Assembly: GCA_016946835.1 (NCBI GenBank)
Contig: JACVTC010000088.1
Span: 357,501-421,500, forward strand
Direction of reading: 5' to 3'
From: Neocallimastix lanati (nom. inval.)
Lineage: Eukaryota > Neocallimastigomycota > Neocallimastigomycetes > Neocallimastigales > Neocallimastigaceae
Length of the DNA stretch: 64,000 bases
Part shown: piece after piece, positions 12,710 to 27,273 of the stretch
How positions within the stretch are numbered: position 1 is the first letter of the stretch
Layout of the letters: each line of letters opens with the position of its first letter
Translations under genes and position numbers: made by a program
The notes under the pieces: model-generated
Told to the model about the DNA's origin: nothing
Seen by the model: the letters and a program-made list of their open reading frames with translations, nothing else
Databases searched by the model: none

Positions 12710-13850
12710 TTTTTTATTAATTTAGTGTTCTTTAAAAAACAGTGGTCTTTCTAATTGCATTAACTATTGTGGAATTTCATTAATTAATGTAAGTTTTAAA
12801 AATTATTTTAAAGGTAATAACAGATAGAATCTCAAAATATACATTTACGAATGAATCTAGAAAAACCTATACATATTTTGTTTTCGTAATCGCGAAGAAT
12901 GAATTAATCTTTATATTTCTATTAGAGAAATCCTTTAAGGAGGAATTTTTATATTTAGTATATATATGTGGCCTTCTTGGATCTTAAAAAGGTTTATGAT
13001 TCGGTTCCTATTTTCAACATTTTAAATTAATTGTTTCATCTCGTTATTTGTAGAAAAGGTTTTAATTTCCTTTATTATCTGTATTTATCTTCTAAAACAT
13101 GTGCTCCTTTAATGATATGCTTTTAGACGAATTTGATATTCGTCGTGGAGTGCAACAAGATTTCTCCTATCTTATTTTTAATTTATTTATAAAAGATGTT
13201 TATATATACATATAAAATGCTATTTAGGTTTATTTGTAAACTATAAATTAAAATTCATTCGCAGAGTTAACTTTTTACTTAATTTTAGTTGTAAATGCGC
13301 TAAGCTTTGTCTAGAATTTAAATGGAAATTACGTATAAGATGTAGATATAAGTAAAATATCATTATTGCTTTCAGAAGTGGTAGAGTTACAGAATATTGA
13401 CCTAGATGTCGTCCAGGTTGTGTTAATGGTGATCAGTCATTTATTTATTGGATATTTGAAAGCTCCACTTTTTCAAATGCTTGATTGAAATCATTAAATT
13501 TCATCAATAACTTATTATTTTGTTTTTAAGTAAAAATAAGGAATTTACTTATACTCTCTTTCTACTCATCTAATTTAGATTGTGAAAAGCAAATTAATGA
13601 ATATATTTTTACATTCCTTCTTGTTAGAACTCTATATGTACGTCAATTCAATAATGAGGAACAAAGAACATTTAAAAGAATTTCTATTAAAGAGTTCTGG
13701 GTTTAATTTTCCATATATAGTTAATCTCATAGATCATTTTTCAAATACTATATCAGTCGTTTGTAGTTCTTTTGAGTTACTCTTTGTACTCTTTGATTGG
13801 TATAGTAAAAAAACCCTTCAAAACCAAGAGAGTTAACGTCAAATTGGTAT

Positions 13851-13881
<31 letters not shown>

Positions 13882-14316
13882 CCCTCTATTATTAGTCCTC
13901 CCAGTACATCTTACATAAATAATAATAATTGCTTTTTACACAACCAATCTCTTTGTTCGAGGGAGAGTATAGTGGTCTCCACACCATCTGCTTTATAGAT
14001 GTTTCTTGTTTATTTTATTTTATTAAATATTTTTGGAAGAAATGATCTCTATTTATCTCATAATACTGTAATAACTTTTAAATTTTATTTTTATTTTCAT
14101 TGTATTACATTAATTAAATTTTATTTTTATTATTTTTTTTATTTGATACATTTTTTATATATTCTTTTTTTATCTTAATAATATGTTTGTAATATAATTT
14201 TATGCTTAAATTATACAATATAGTTTTATTTTTTTATTAATTAAAAAATAAAGCAATAATGAAAAGTGTATTCTCTTCCTAGTCAAAAAAAAATAAAAAA
14301 AAAAAAAAAAAAAATT
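12710..14316 (+). pseudogene. Old LINE relic with reverse transcriptase domain remains
   Basis: Translated fragments show the order of a non-LTR reverse transcriptase: NCINYCGISLINV near 12755-12792, FRNREECIN near 12885-12915, FLDLKKVYDSVP (motif A) near 12975-13010, and a damaged RRGVQQ...FNLFIKDV near 13140-13200 (RRGVRQGCPLSPILFNLFINDI in the better copy). The zinc-cluster region follows at 13375-13460, then a C-terminal remnant at 13582-13836. An A-run interrupts at 13853-13880. The end at 14268-14316 (GAAAAGTGTATTCTCTTCCTAGTC plus poly-A; similar to the 3' end of the younger copies) marks the 3' terminus. Frames are broken throughout. Confidence 0.7.
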
Positions 14317-15113
14317 AAATAAAATAAAATAAAATAAGATAAAATAATATAAATAAATAATATGATGAATATCGCACATTTCAAATGTAATTTTTATTGT
14401 TATTGTTATTTTTTTTTATATATATATATTTTAAAACATTTATATATTAATAATTAAATTTTGAGATTAAATATAATTTTATTATAAACTATTTTGTTAT
14501 TTAGTTATGATAATAATAAATATGGTCCAATGTATTTTTTTTTTATACATTTATTTTTTTTTTTTTATAAAAAAAAGTTGTCCATATAATATAAAAATTA
14601 ATTAATTATTATTTATAAAAAATATAAAAATTTTATGTCATACAATAATGTATTTTATTAATTTTAGTGATTAATTTTTTGTATTTAATTTTATTGGCTT
14701 TTCATTATTTTAAAGAATACTGAAAAACTTTAAATTATAAATTTAATTAAAAAAAATTTTTTTTTCTAATAAAAAAAACTTTTATAAAAAAAAAAAAAAA
14801 AAAAAAAAAAATAATTATACTATTAAAAATTAAATATTTTAAAAAATGTTTAAAAGTTATTCATTTTAATTTTGATTTAAATTTTATTGGAAGAAAGAAA
14901 GAAATAATTAAAAAAAAAAATATTTAAAAAATAAGATAATAAGATAATGTTTAAATAATAAATAATATATATATGAATTATTTAATTTATTATATTTTAG
15001 GACATTCATATTAATTTTAGTTATACATAAATAACTCAATAAGTATTTTTAACCTTCTTTTACACTTTTTTTTTTTTTTTTTAACATTCTAATAAATATT
15101 TCTTTACAAAGAA
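14317..15113. other. AT-rich intergenic region upstream of the giant gene
   Basis: A/T homopolymers and short TA repeats with a 26-A run near 14788-14810. No gene is seen. It would contain the promoter of the next gene if the 15114 start is right. Confidence 0.5.
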
Positions 15114-15454
15114 ATGCCTATAGAAAGTATGTTAATGTTTTTATTTAATATTTATATATTTTAATTTTTAATTGCTTAACTTTCGAATAAATAAATTTAC
15201 AAATATGTATAATTTTGAAATTATGTTATTCCATTCACATTGCTAACTATTATATTTATTGTTTATTAAAATAATAAATAAATCGTAAAGCCCATAAAAG
15301 TTCTTTTATCGAGTAAGTTTTTATATATATATTTAAATATTATTTTTTTATTTTAATTTTTAATTTTTAATAAATTAATAAACAAGTAAATTTTTAACAA
15401 TATATATTTATATATTTTAATTTTAATATATTAAATAGAGATTCGGTAATTTTC

Positions 15455-15485
<31 letters not shown>

Positions 15486-18013
15486 TACATTCTTATATAT
15501 AAAAACATACATTTTAAATATTAATTTAATATATAATATTATATATATATATTTTAATATATATTCGAATTTAATTCTATAATTTTAAATTTAGAATTTT
15601 ATAAATTATAATTTAAGTAATTCAAATTTCACTAATTCAAATTTTAAAGAATTTCAAAATATATCAATTTCAAATCTTGGATTTAAAAAATTTTATTATA
15701 AATTATCTCAAAAGGAAATAAATAATAATGCGGATAATGATTTTATTAATAATCGTAATAGCTATCTCATTTCTTTATACATAAAAAATCTATTAACTTT
15801 TGAAAAGAAAAAAAGTATATTTAAAAAATATTATTCATTAAATTCAATTTATAAGATGGGAAATGATATTAATTTCCTTTTCTTGAAAAATAATAAAAAC
15901 GAAAAAATTTATAATATCAATAAAAATTCGACAATGAAAAGTAATAACACATATAATAGTTCTAATAGTAATTTTGAATCTAATAAAAGAAAGAATAGTA
16001 ATAAAAATTCTGATGTAAGTAATGATTTAAATTCAAACGAAAATGGAAATTTAGATAATAATAGTAATAGCGGTAATAATGACAATGATAGCAATGACAA
16101 CCGCAGTAATGGCGACGGTAATAATGGCAATGATAATGGTAGTAGTAATGATAATGGTAATGATAATAATAATAGCAATAGTAATAATAGTAATAATGAT
16201 AATAATAATAATAACAATAATGAGGATAATAAAAATAATAAGGATCAAAGTAAAAATAATAAGGTTAAAGGTAAAAAAAAAGAATCCAATAAAAATAAAG
16301 AGAAAGAGAAGAATGAAAAAATTTCAGAAATAGGGAAAAAGAAAAAATTCAATAAAAAAAGAGGTAAATATAAAATAATATATATATTAATCGTTAATAT
16401 CAAAACGTAATATATATATTTTTTAATTAATAAGAATATTTTTATTATAATATTAATTTTATTACTTAAAGATGCCAGTACTTCAGATATTGACAACAAT
16501 AATAATATAATAAGAACATCTAATAAAAGTAAAATATCAAAATCTGCTTCTGATCATTCCATTGAAAAAATTAATGAAAATGTCATAAAAATTGATAATA
16601 TGAAATTAGAAATAAAATCATCAGATAAAGTTGAAGATAAGAAAAAATTGTCCAAGAAACAAAAATTAAAAAATATTGAAGCTAATACTGAAAATACTGA
16701 AAATAATATGAAAATAAGAAAATTAAGTAATAATAGTAATCATAACAGTAGCAATGATATAAATAATTTAACCCCTCCTCCTCTTCTTCAAATTATTAAT
16801 ACTACTGTTACTACTACTACTACTACTACTAATAATAATAATAATAATAATAATATTAATGAAAGTCACAGCCCGAAGTTATTAAAGGATAGTATGAAAG
16901 AATCAATAAAACTTAACAGTGATAATACGTTAAAATCCAAGAAGAAAACAAATACTGATGAAAGCGATAATAATAAAAATAAGAAGAAAAATAATGATAA
17001 CGATGAAAATATATTAAAATCAAATGAAATAAAAAAATCAGCAAAACCACAAGATATAAAGATTACAATGTTGAAAATAGAATTGCAAAAAAATAATGAA
17101 AAATTAATTCAAAATCAACCTAAAATAAAATCTATGACGAATAATTTCAAAAAGAATATTAATGTTATTGATAAAACTATAAATGATAATAATGCAGTAG
17201 ATGGAGAAGAAGATAAATTAAATTCAAATGAACAAAATAAGGAAATATTGCAGAATTCAAAGAATGAAATTATAGGTAAAAAACCACAAAAACGAAAAAA
17301 ATCTAAATCAGATATAATGGAGGAAAATAGTAAATATTTTTCAAAAAGGATAAAAGTTGCTATTAATAATAAAGATAATTCTAATAAATTAATGCAAGAT
17401 TTCTACAGAATAAATAATAATATTAGTAATAAAAATAATAATAATAAGTCATCTGATAAAGCTGAATTAATTTATAATAATGTCAAAAATAATGAAAGTT
17501 GTCAAAATACCCAGAATTCAAATCCTATCGAGACCACGGATTCTAATAATAATAACAATAATAAATTATCTAAATCCAGTGATACTGACTTGAATAATAA
17601 TAATGGAGAATATAAGAAAAAGAAAAAAGAAAATGATAATGATAAATCAAATAAAGCAATTAAAAGAAAATTAGAAGCTAAGGGCTTAGATTTGCGCGAA
17701 TCTAAAAAACGAATAATTGAGTCAAGTAAACTAATAAAATAATTATAATCCTATAATAATAATATTAAAATTAATAATAATAATATATAATATATGGTAA
17801 TAATATACTAATTTTATCTATTTTATTCTAATTTTATTTTATTTTATTTAATTTGCTTATTTGCTTATATACGATTTTATTATATGAATAAATTTAAAGA
17901 TAATAAGAAAATATTAAGATCAATGCTACTTAAAGATTTTAACTATACTTTAAAGAATAATAATAATAATAATGATAATAATAATAACAATAACAATAAT
18001 AATATTAGTAGTA

Positions 18014-18070
<57 letters not shown>

Positions 18071-18463
18071 GTAATAGTAATAATAAAGAAAAAAATGTAA
18101 ATATTCCAAAATTTAATATAGGAGATAAATTTGAAATTAATAATTTTAGAAATGTAAGATCACGTAATAAAATTTATTCAAAGGGATCTTCACCTAAATT
18201 GTCAAATAATGTTAATTATTTTATAAGTTATTTTAATTCAATAGACAAAACTAATCAAATTGATAAAACTTTAATGAATAAAAGAAGTAATGGTATTAGT
18301 AATAATAAACATAATAAAAATAATAAAGAATATGTAAACACCAACAATAATAATAGTAGCGTTAAAATTAGCAATCTAGATAATAATATTTCTTTTTCTA
18401 ATTCTATAAATTCTAATAATGATATAAAATCTAATACTAATATTTCTATTAATAGTGATAGTA

Positions 18464-18497
<34 letters not shown>

Positions 18498-18648
18498 TAA
18501 TAATAATCATTATAGTGATAATAATAATATTGTAAATAAAATAAATAATAGCAAAAATAAAAGCATTAATGATAATAAAATCATCTCTAATAGTAATACT
18601 GTTGACAGTAATTATAACAATACCAAAAATGATAATATTATTGAAGAA

Positions 18649-18737
<89 letters not shown>

Positions 18738-19948
18738 AATTATTAATACTGAAAATATAATTAATAATGAAAGTATCAGTACGTTATCTTCAGTTATATC
18801 AACTACTGTTCCTACAACTATTTTGCAAACTACATCAAATCCTGCTAGTAATAAAACTGTAAAAAAGTCTAATAATTATAGTAAAGATATATCATTTAAT
18901 AACGGAAATGATATTATTAAAAATTCATTAATACCATTGGTTGATAATGAATTGAAATCAGTGTCAATTAGAAAAAAACAATCATATCATAGTAAAATAC
19001 CTACATTTAATCAAAAAGAATTCATTTCATCAATTAATAAGTCATTAGGTCATGAAAAAGGTATCAAAAAAGTTCTTTTCCATATTTCAGATCATCTTCC
19101 CACCACAAAAGAAAATGACTGCACTATTGAGAATAAAATATCGAAGTCATTCTTGATTGAGGAGAAGAATGTTAAAGATATATTATCTTCTTCTTTAAGC
19201 CATCCTCTAAATACTGAAAAGAATAATGAAAAGTTACTTTCTTCAGCATTAATGAAAGAAGAAAATATTAAAAATATACCTTTATCAGTTTCGAAGCATT
19301 CGTTAAATATTGAAAAAGATGATGAAAAAAATTCTTCTTCAAGTTTAAAAAATTCATTAAATACAGATTTTATTGCAAAAGAAGTTTCTTCTTCTATTTT
19401 AAAACAATCAATAAATGATAATAATGATGTCAAAACAAAATCTTCTTTAAATTCGGAAAATACATCAAATACGGAAAAGAATACTAAAATAGGATCTTCA
19501 AAGGATTCTACATATATGGAAAATAATATTGAGAAAGATTCTTCCTCAACTTCGAAAAATGTATCAGAAATAAAAGAAAATAAATTTAATAAAGAAAAAA
19601 ATAATGAAAAATCAAAACTTTTATTGAATATGAAAATTAATAACGATGTATCATCTTGCGAACAAATATTTAATGAAGAAAAAAATAAAGATAATGAGTC
19701 TTTAAAGCATTTGATATCAAAAGAAAATGATATTCAAAAAGTATTTCCAAAAAATTCCAAAAATTTACCAAATTCATTAAACTCTTTAAGTTCAAAAAAA
19801 TTATTACCCAATGAAGAAGTAAATGAAATTCCTTCAACTTCAAAATCATTAGAAAAATATAAAGACGATAGTATCAAATCTTATAATAAAAATAAAAATA
19901 ATTCATTAATAAAAGAAATAAGTGATCCTTCATATAATTTAGATGATG

Positions 19949-20026
<78 letters not shown>

Positions 20027-21030
20027 CTTTTTCACTATCAAAAACTGTCCATTTTTTTAAAGATGATTCTGAAAATACAGGTCCATTGGGATTAAGATCT
20101 ATTTTAAATTCAAAACAAAATTTAAATGAAGAATTAATTGAAATTCATAAATCTTTTAAAAATTCGGAACAAAAAATCAAGCAACCATCTTCTTCAACCT
20201 CATTATTAGAATTAAAGAAAAAAAGAAATAAACTTCATTTTGAAAATAAGTCTTTATTAATGAACGATTATAATAAAGTATATAATTCATTTTCCCCATC
20301 TAAATATCCATCAAATATCAAAGAAGATTTAAAGAAATCAACTTTATTACAATTAGATAGTAATAATAGTACTTCTTCATCATCATCAACTATATTAGTT
20401 TTAAAAGATGATAAAGAAAAATTAGAATCTCTAACAGCAAGAGAAAGTTATATTAAAAAGGTGAAAAAGGATTCAACCCGTCGTACTGATTTAATATCTT
20501 CCTCATCTCCATCTACATCTACAGATGAAAAGAGAAATCTTAATTCAACGTTAATTGATAAAGAAAAAAATTCACTGAGTAATAATTTTGAATTTGATAT
20601 TTGCATTCGGAATAATAATAATAAGAGTTCCTATTCAAATAATAAATTGGCAGAAAATAAAGATAATATAAATATAAATTCATTGATATTTAATCCCTCT
20701 GTTACCTCAAATGATAAGAAAATCATAAATATTGTTCCTGATAATGAAAATATATTGAATAAAAAAGAAAAAAAAATGAAATTAGAAGCTCATAATTCTT
20801 CAATATTGGAAACTAATACCCAATCAAATAATGTGATACCCAATATTAACAATATTGAAATAGAAACAGTATATAATTCTGATTCTTCGGATAATTCCTT
20901 AAAAAATTCATTAACAGATGGTATTATTTTGAGAACTTCTAAATCTAAAATATTAGAAAATAATCAATTTTCTTTGAAAATGAACCAAAAGAAATCAAAT
21001 AGAATGAAGTCACTAAATAAAGAATTAACA

Positions 21031-21114
<84 letters not shown>

Positions 21115-21654
21115 GATAATAAAATTAATAGTAATTCTAATACTAATACTAATGATACTAATAATAATTCTAATATTAATAAAACTAATACTAATAATAT
21201 TAAAAGGAAATTCCCTAACAACGAATCATCAGAATATAGTTTTACAAATTCTAATTTTATTTTCCGTCATGATTCGATTAAATCTTTAAAAGATAAACCA
21301 ATTCCTATTTTATTTCATCAATTAAATGATTATAATAAATTTAATAAAAATGATAATACGATATTTAATTTTGGACTTTATGATTTTAAAGGCAAGGACG
21401 AAATTAATAATAATAATGAGATTAATACTAATAGTAATAATAATAGTAATAGTAATGGCGATAATAATAATAATAATAAGAAGAATAATAAGAATAATGT
21501 CCATAGTAGTAATGTTGATAATAATATTGTCGACAATGTAACTAATAATAATAGTAATAATAATAAGAATAAAAATAAAAATAATATTCATAATAGTAAT
21601 GACAATAATAAGAATAAGAACAAAAATAAGAATAATGTTCATAGTAGTAATGTC

Positions 21655-21686
<32 letters not shown>

Positions 21687-22028
21687 GAATAATGTCCATA
21701 ATAACAATAACAATAATAATAACAATAATAATAATGTCGACAATAATAATAATAATAGTAGTAGTGGTAGTTGTAGTAGTAGTAAAAATATTAACAATAG
21801 TATTAGTGTTGATAATAGCAAGCAAAATCAAAACGATGAAACTGACATAGGAATATTAATGAAAGTAATGAAAAAAGAAGTATTTAAAGAACTTGAAAAT
21901 AGGAAAAAGAAAAACAATATTATTAATCAAAAGCCATTAATTATTTCAGATAATATATTAAAGAAAACCAATAATATAGAGATTAATGATAATAAATTAA
22001 TTGCTAAAACTAGTAATAGAATTATCAA

Positions 22029-22066
<38 letters not shown>

Positions 22067-24639
22067 TGTATGTAAAGAGTATTGCTTACAGTAGATTTAT
22101 TTATGATAGTCCAAAAAAAGACCCTATTATTGAAAATAATTTATTTAATATTAATAATGATAAGTATTATGATAATAATAACAATAACAATAACAATAGT
22201 AATAATAATAACAATAATGATAATAATAACAATATCAATAATAACGTCATTAGTAATAACAATAACAATAATAATAAAGATAATAGTAATAAAGATAAAG
22301 ATATTAATAACATCATCAACAACAATAATAGCAATAATAATGATAATAATAATGATAATAATACTAATAGTATTTTAGATAAACTTTTTAATGAGACATA
22401 TATTGAAAAATTTAAATATAAAAAAGAAGAAAATAAAAATATAGATAATGATAAAGAAAAAATTCTTAATGATCATAAAAAAAATATTAAAGGAAAAGAT
22501 GTTGAAATACAAATTCCAGAAGATTTTGATGATTCAGAAAGCAAATATAATTCAAAAATTAAAATTCCATTAACTAATAAAATGAAAATGATCTTGAATA
22601 ATAAAAAAAAAATAAATAAAAAATCCAAAGATTCAATAGTTATTGATGATTCAGAAAATGATGATAATATATATAAAAATTCAGTAGATTCAATTATTAT
22701 TAATGATAAGGAAGATTATGTCGGATTATCAAAAAAACGTAAACGTTCTAAAGTCAAGAAAACCTCTATAAGGCATAATAACTTGAAGGATAAGAAATAT
22801 TTAAACTATGATGATGGTTTAATTGATTCAAATAATTCAAATGATTCAGATGATTCAGATTTAAAAATTATTAGTTATGTTAATAATAAAAGTTCAAAAG
22901 ATAAATCATTATTAAATAATAATAATAGTAATGCATTAATTAATATGAATTATGATGTCAATAATCAAAGTTATGAAAATGATGATATATTAGATATTAT
23001 GGATAATCTTTCAGTAGTAAAAAATGAAGAAGTAAAATTGATTAACCATGCGAATTTCATTCCTAGTTCTTCAAAAACAAAACAATATATTAATATTTCA
23101 GATAAAAATTCTTATTCAAGTAGTAGTTTTGAAGAAAATGATAATAAAAATTATAAGAATCGTGAAATTAAAAAAGGTAATATTTATATGTTATTATTTA
23201 AAAATTTAAAAATTTAAATCATATATATAACTTCATATATTATAAATTATAATAAAGTACTAATAATATTTAATTTTTATTAATATAAATTTATATGTTT
23301 AATAATAATAATAATAATCATAACAATTATAATCGTTATCAATATCAATATCGTTATCACCATCATTAACATAACAATAATAATAATAAATAATAAATAA
23401 ATAATAAATAATAATAATAATAAATAAAATTTTATGGTATAGAATATATATCAGAAGAAAAAATCACAAATAGTGATGATGAAGAGGGTATTGAAAATAA
23501 TAATGAATTAAGTGTAATTATTATAACAGATTCTTCTTCAGTAACCCCACCACCTCCAGATTTGTCAATTAATAAAAATATTGATACAGAAACTATAGTT
23601 TTAGAAACTAATAGTAGTATTATTGATAACGAAACTATAATTTTAGAAACTAATAATAAAAGTAATAACTATAAAGATAGTATTAATAATAATAATCGTA
23701 ATAACAATGGCAGTGTTAATAATAGTGGTGTAAGGAATGCTCTAAATAATAAAAATGAAGTTCAAGAATCAAATCAAATTCATTTTAAGCAAGTTAAACA
23801 AGAAAATATTTCATCTGAATCTGTAATATGGCAATCTAGATTAAGAAATTCTACTATAGCAAGCCGATCAAAGCATTTATATGTATATCCTAAATATTAT
23901 CCATTGTCAAATAATAATTATATATCATCATCTTCTTCTTCTCATAAGAATAATAAAAACCGTAATAATAAAAATAATAATAGAAATGCTAATAAAAATA
24001 ATAATAAAAATAATAATAAAAATAATAACAAAAAAAATAATAATAATAATAGTTATAGTAATAGCAGTAATAGCAGTAATAGCAGTAATAATAGTAATAT
24101 GAATAATAACAGTAATAATAGTAATATAAGTAATAAGAGTAATAATAATAAAAATAATGGTAATAATAATGGTAATATTAATAGTGTTAATAATAATAAT
24201 AACAACAACAACAATAATAATAATAATTATAATAATAATAATGTAAATGTTATCTATAGAAAAATTCAAAATGAAAACAATATATTATTTGACAATTCTC
24301 AATTAATGACAGACAATAATCATTTATCAGCTAACTTATCTACATTTATAATAAACTCACCTTATTCCCTTGATAATAATAAAACAATATTAATTTCAAA
24401 TAACAATAATAATAATAATAATAATAATAATAATTATAAAAATATAAGTAATAATAATAATATTTATAATAATAATAACAGTTATAATAATATTTATAAT
24501 AATAATAACAGTAATAATAATATTTATAATAATAATAACAGTAATAATAATAATAGTAATAATAATATTATTACTAATAATAATTGCAATAATAATACCA
24601 ACAACAATATTAATAAAAGTAATAATAGTAATAGTAGTC

Positions 24640-24678
<39 letters not shown>

Positions 24679-24831
24679 GTAGTAGTAGTAGTAGTAGTAG
24701 TAATATTAAAAGAAAAAATAATAATAATAATAATGATAATAATAATGGTAATATAATTAATAATCATAGCAATAACATTAAAAATAATAGTAAACTTAGT
24801 ATTATAAGTAGTAATAATAATAATAATAATG

Positions 24832-24924
<93 letters not shown>

Positions 24925-27229
24925 GTAATATAAATAGTGAATATCATCTTCGTCCTAGAAGTAATAATATGAATTATTCTCTTGCTAATTTATATTCGCA
25001 ATCACTTTATTTTCCATCTACTTCATTTTCAAAATCATATGAATTATATACTAGTAATAAAAATAAAGAAGTTTCTAATAATAAAAAAATTGATGAAGAT
25101 ATTACAAATATAGACAAAGAAATTTATAATAATAATATAAAAGATGATATTATTAATAATAATATATACCATGAATTAAATTTAGAAGAAAATAGTAATT
25201 TTGTCAAACATCATTTATCATTAAAATTTTTTTCTACTTTTAATTCGACATCTTCATCAAATTCTTCATTTATTCCATTTTTAGAAGATTCAAAAAAGAA
25301 AAAGTCATTAAATCATTACAATAATAATAGTAACTTAATTGTTCATTCATTAAATAATAATAATTTTGGTATTTATGTTAATCTCCCATCTAAACAAACA
25401 AAAGAATTTAAAGAAATCAAAGAAGTGTTGTCAAGGTCTCAAATAAGACAATGTTTAAAAACATTACATCATAGTAGAAGATTCCCTACACGTAGAAGAT
25501 CACCTCGTATGTATACTTCCGGATCAAAAATATTTTATTTTACAAAAAATCAGCCATATAATTACTACCAAAAATATTCTAAAAATTCTTTAAAGCTTTT
25601 AGTATCGAATAAAGTTCATATAACATTTATTCGTTCGTTGATTTGTAGAATACAATGGAAAGATGCTTGGAAATTACTTAATTCAAAAATTTTAGCTACC
25701 TTTTTAAGAATCCAACTTGAAAATTATAGGTATAAAAATAAATTCAAAAATTATGATATTTTAAATGAAAATAACAGTGGAAAAATGATTATTAAAAAAG
25801 AAAGAGGAAATCATAGAAAAAGGAGTAGAAGTAAAATTAATTATTATCATCATAGAAAAAATGATAATAAAAGCAAAGAAAAAGAAAAAAAAAGGGAAAA
25901 AGAAAAGAAAAAAGAAAAAGAAAAAGAAATTGAAATAGAAGATATTAGTATAAATGAAGAAAATAAAGAAAATAAAGATGAAAACATTCCATTATTAAAA
26001 AATATTAGAAATTCATCTAATATTAAGCAGTATCCATTAATTTCTAAGGTATAAATATATAAATATATATTATTATTATTAAAAACTATTATATTTTAGT
26101 TATTAAAAGATATATATATATATATATAATTATTATTATTATAAATTTTATTTTGGTTTTAATTAAATTAAATTTAATATATATAAATAATTTAATAGAC
26201 AAAACTATTTAGTACAGTATATAACAATCGCTTAATGGAATTATTAGAATTAAATGATTTAAATAGTTTATTAAAAAATCTATATTATATAAATCAACCA
26301 ATTAATAGTTATTTTAAATATAATACCCTTAAATATTTGAAAAATTTTGAAACAAAAAAATTAAATACAAAATCTAATGTAAATGATCTAAATAAATATT
26401 CTTACTTCAAAGATAAAAATTATTTTGAATGGGAATGTCCAATGGATCATTGTCATAAAAAATATTATCTTTCGATTTATGCTCCTAAAGTTCATGATAT
26501 ATTGGAAAATAAGAAAATATTTAGTAAAAATTGGTATAAACGTAATCCTCATTATAAAAGATATCATGGTCATTGTAGAGTTGCTCGCATCTTTAATTCT
26601 TTTTATGAATCACATCTTAATAATTTGAAACAAATCGATGATTTAAAAATTATAGATCACCTTTTGGAACATCGAAGAGTTATTACTGAGTGTTTAAACA
26701 AAAAAATTAAGGAAAAAAAGGAAATTGAACCAAATTATAAAAGTCCAAAATCTCTTCTCACAATTAAATCATCATTAAATTCTTACGAGTTAATTGATTT
26801 TGCAAATAATGATGATAAGAATAATGATGATACAATATTATTTTTCAATGATACCAATAATAGTGAATTAGAAGCATCATCATCATCATCTATTAATAAT
26901 GTTAATAATAGTAAAAATGAAGCATTACCCTATCATTCATTGTTCAATAGAAATACTTTTGAATTCTATCCACAAGTTAATGTAAATATAAAGGTAATTA
27001 ATTAATTTTATAAATAAATTTATAAAAATCTTTATATATATATATGTTTTATTTTATTTTATTTTTTTTTTTTTTTTTAAAAAAAAAAATTAAAGTATAT
27101 AGTAATATTATCGAATTATAATAAAAATAATTAATTAATTTTTAAATAATTAATTTATCTAAAGGTTAATTCTGATATGATGCATGGTTATGAGTAAGTA
27201 TATATATAATTTTTATAAATTATAAGAGT

Positions 27230-27273
<44 letters not shown>

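Noticed and set aside
17884-23217. Separate gene starting at ATG 17884
   Set aside because: Possible, but the donor at 17726 and acceptor at 17899 connect the two large frames in phase, and the tail of the upstream frame after the donor is low-complexity. I kept one gene while noting the uncertainty.
24396-24947. Poly-Ile/Leu frames antisense to the giant gene (also 15909-16217, 16051-16248, 20964-21221, 21322-21831, 21639-21821, 23928-24269)
   Set aside because: Mirror images of AAT repeats in a real coding exon; the sense strand has mixed-composition protein between repeats.
23562-26054. Separate gene starting at 23562
   Set aside because: The only start there is a TTG, and the frame extends upstream to a good acceptor at 23442 that joins in phase with the exon ending at 23176.
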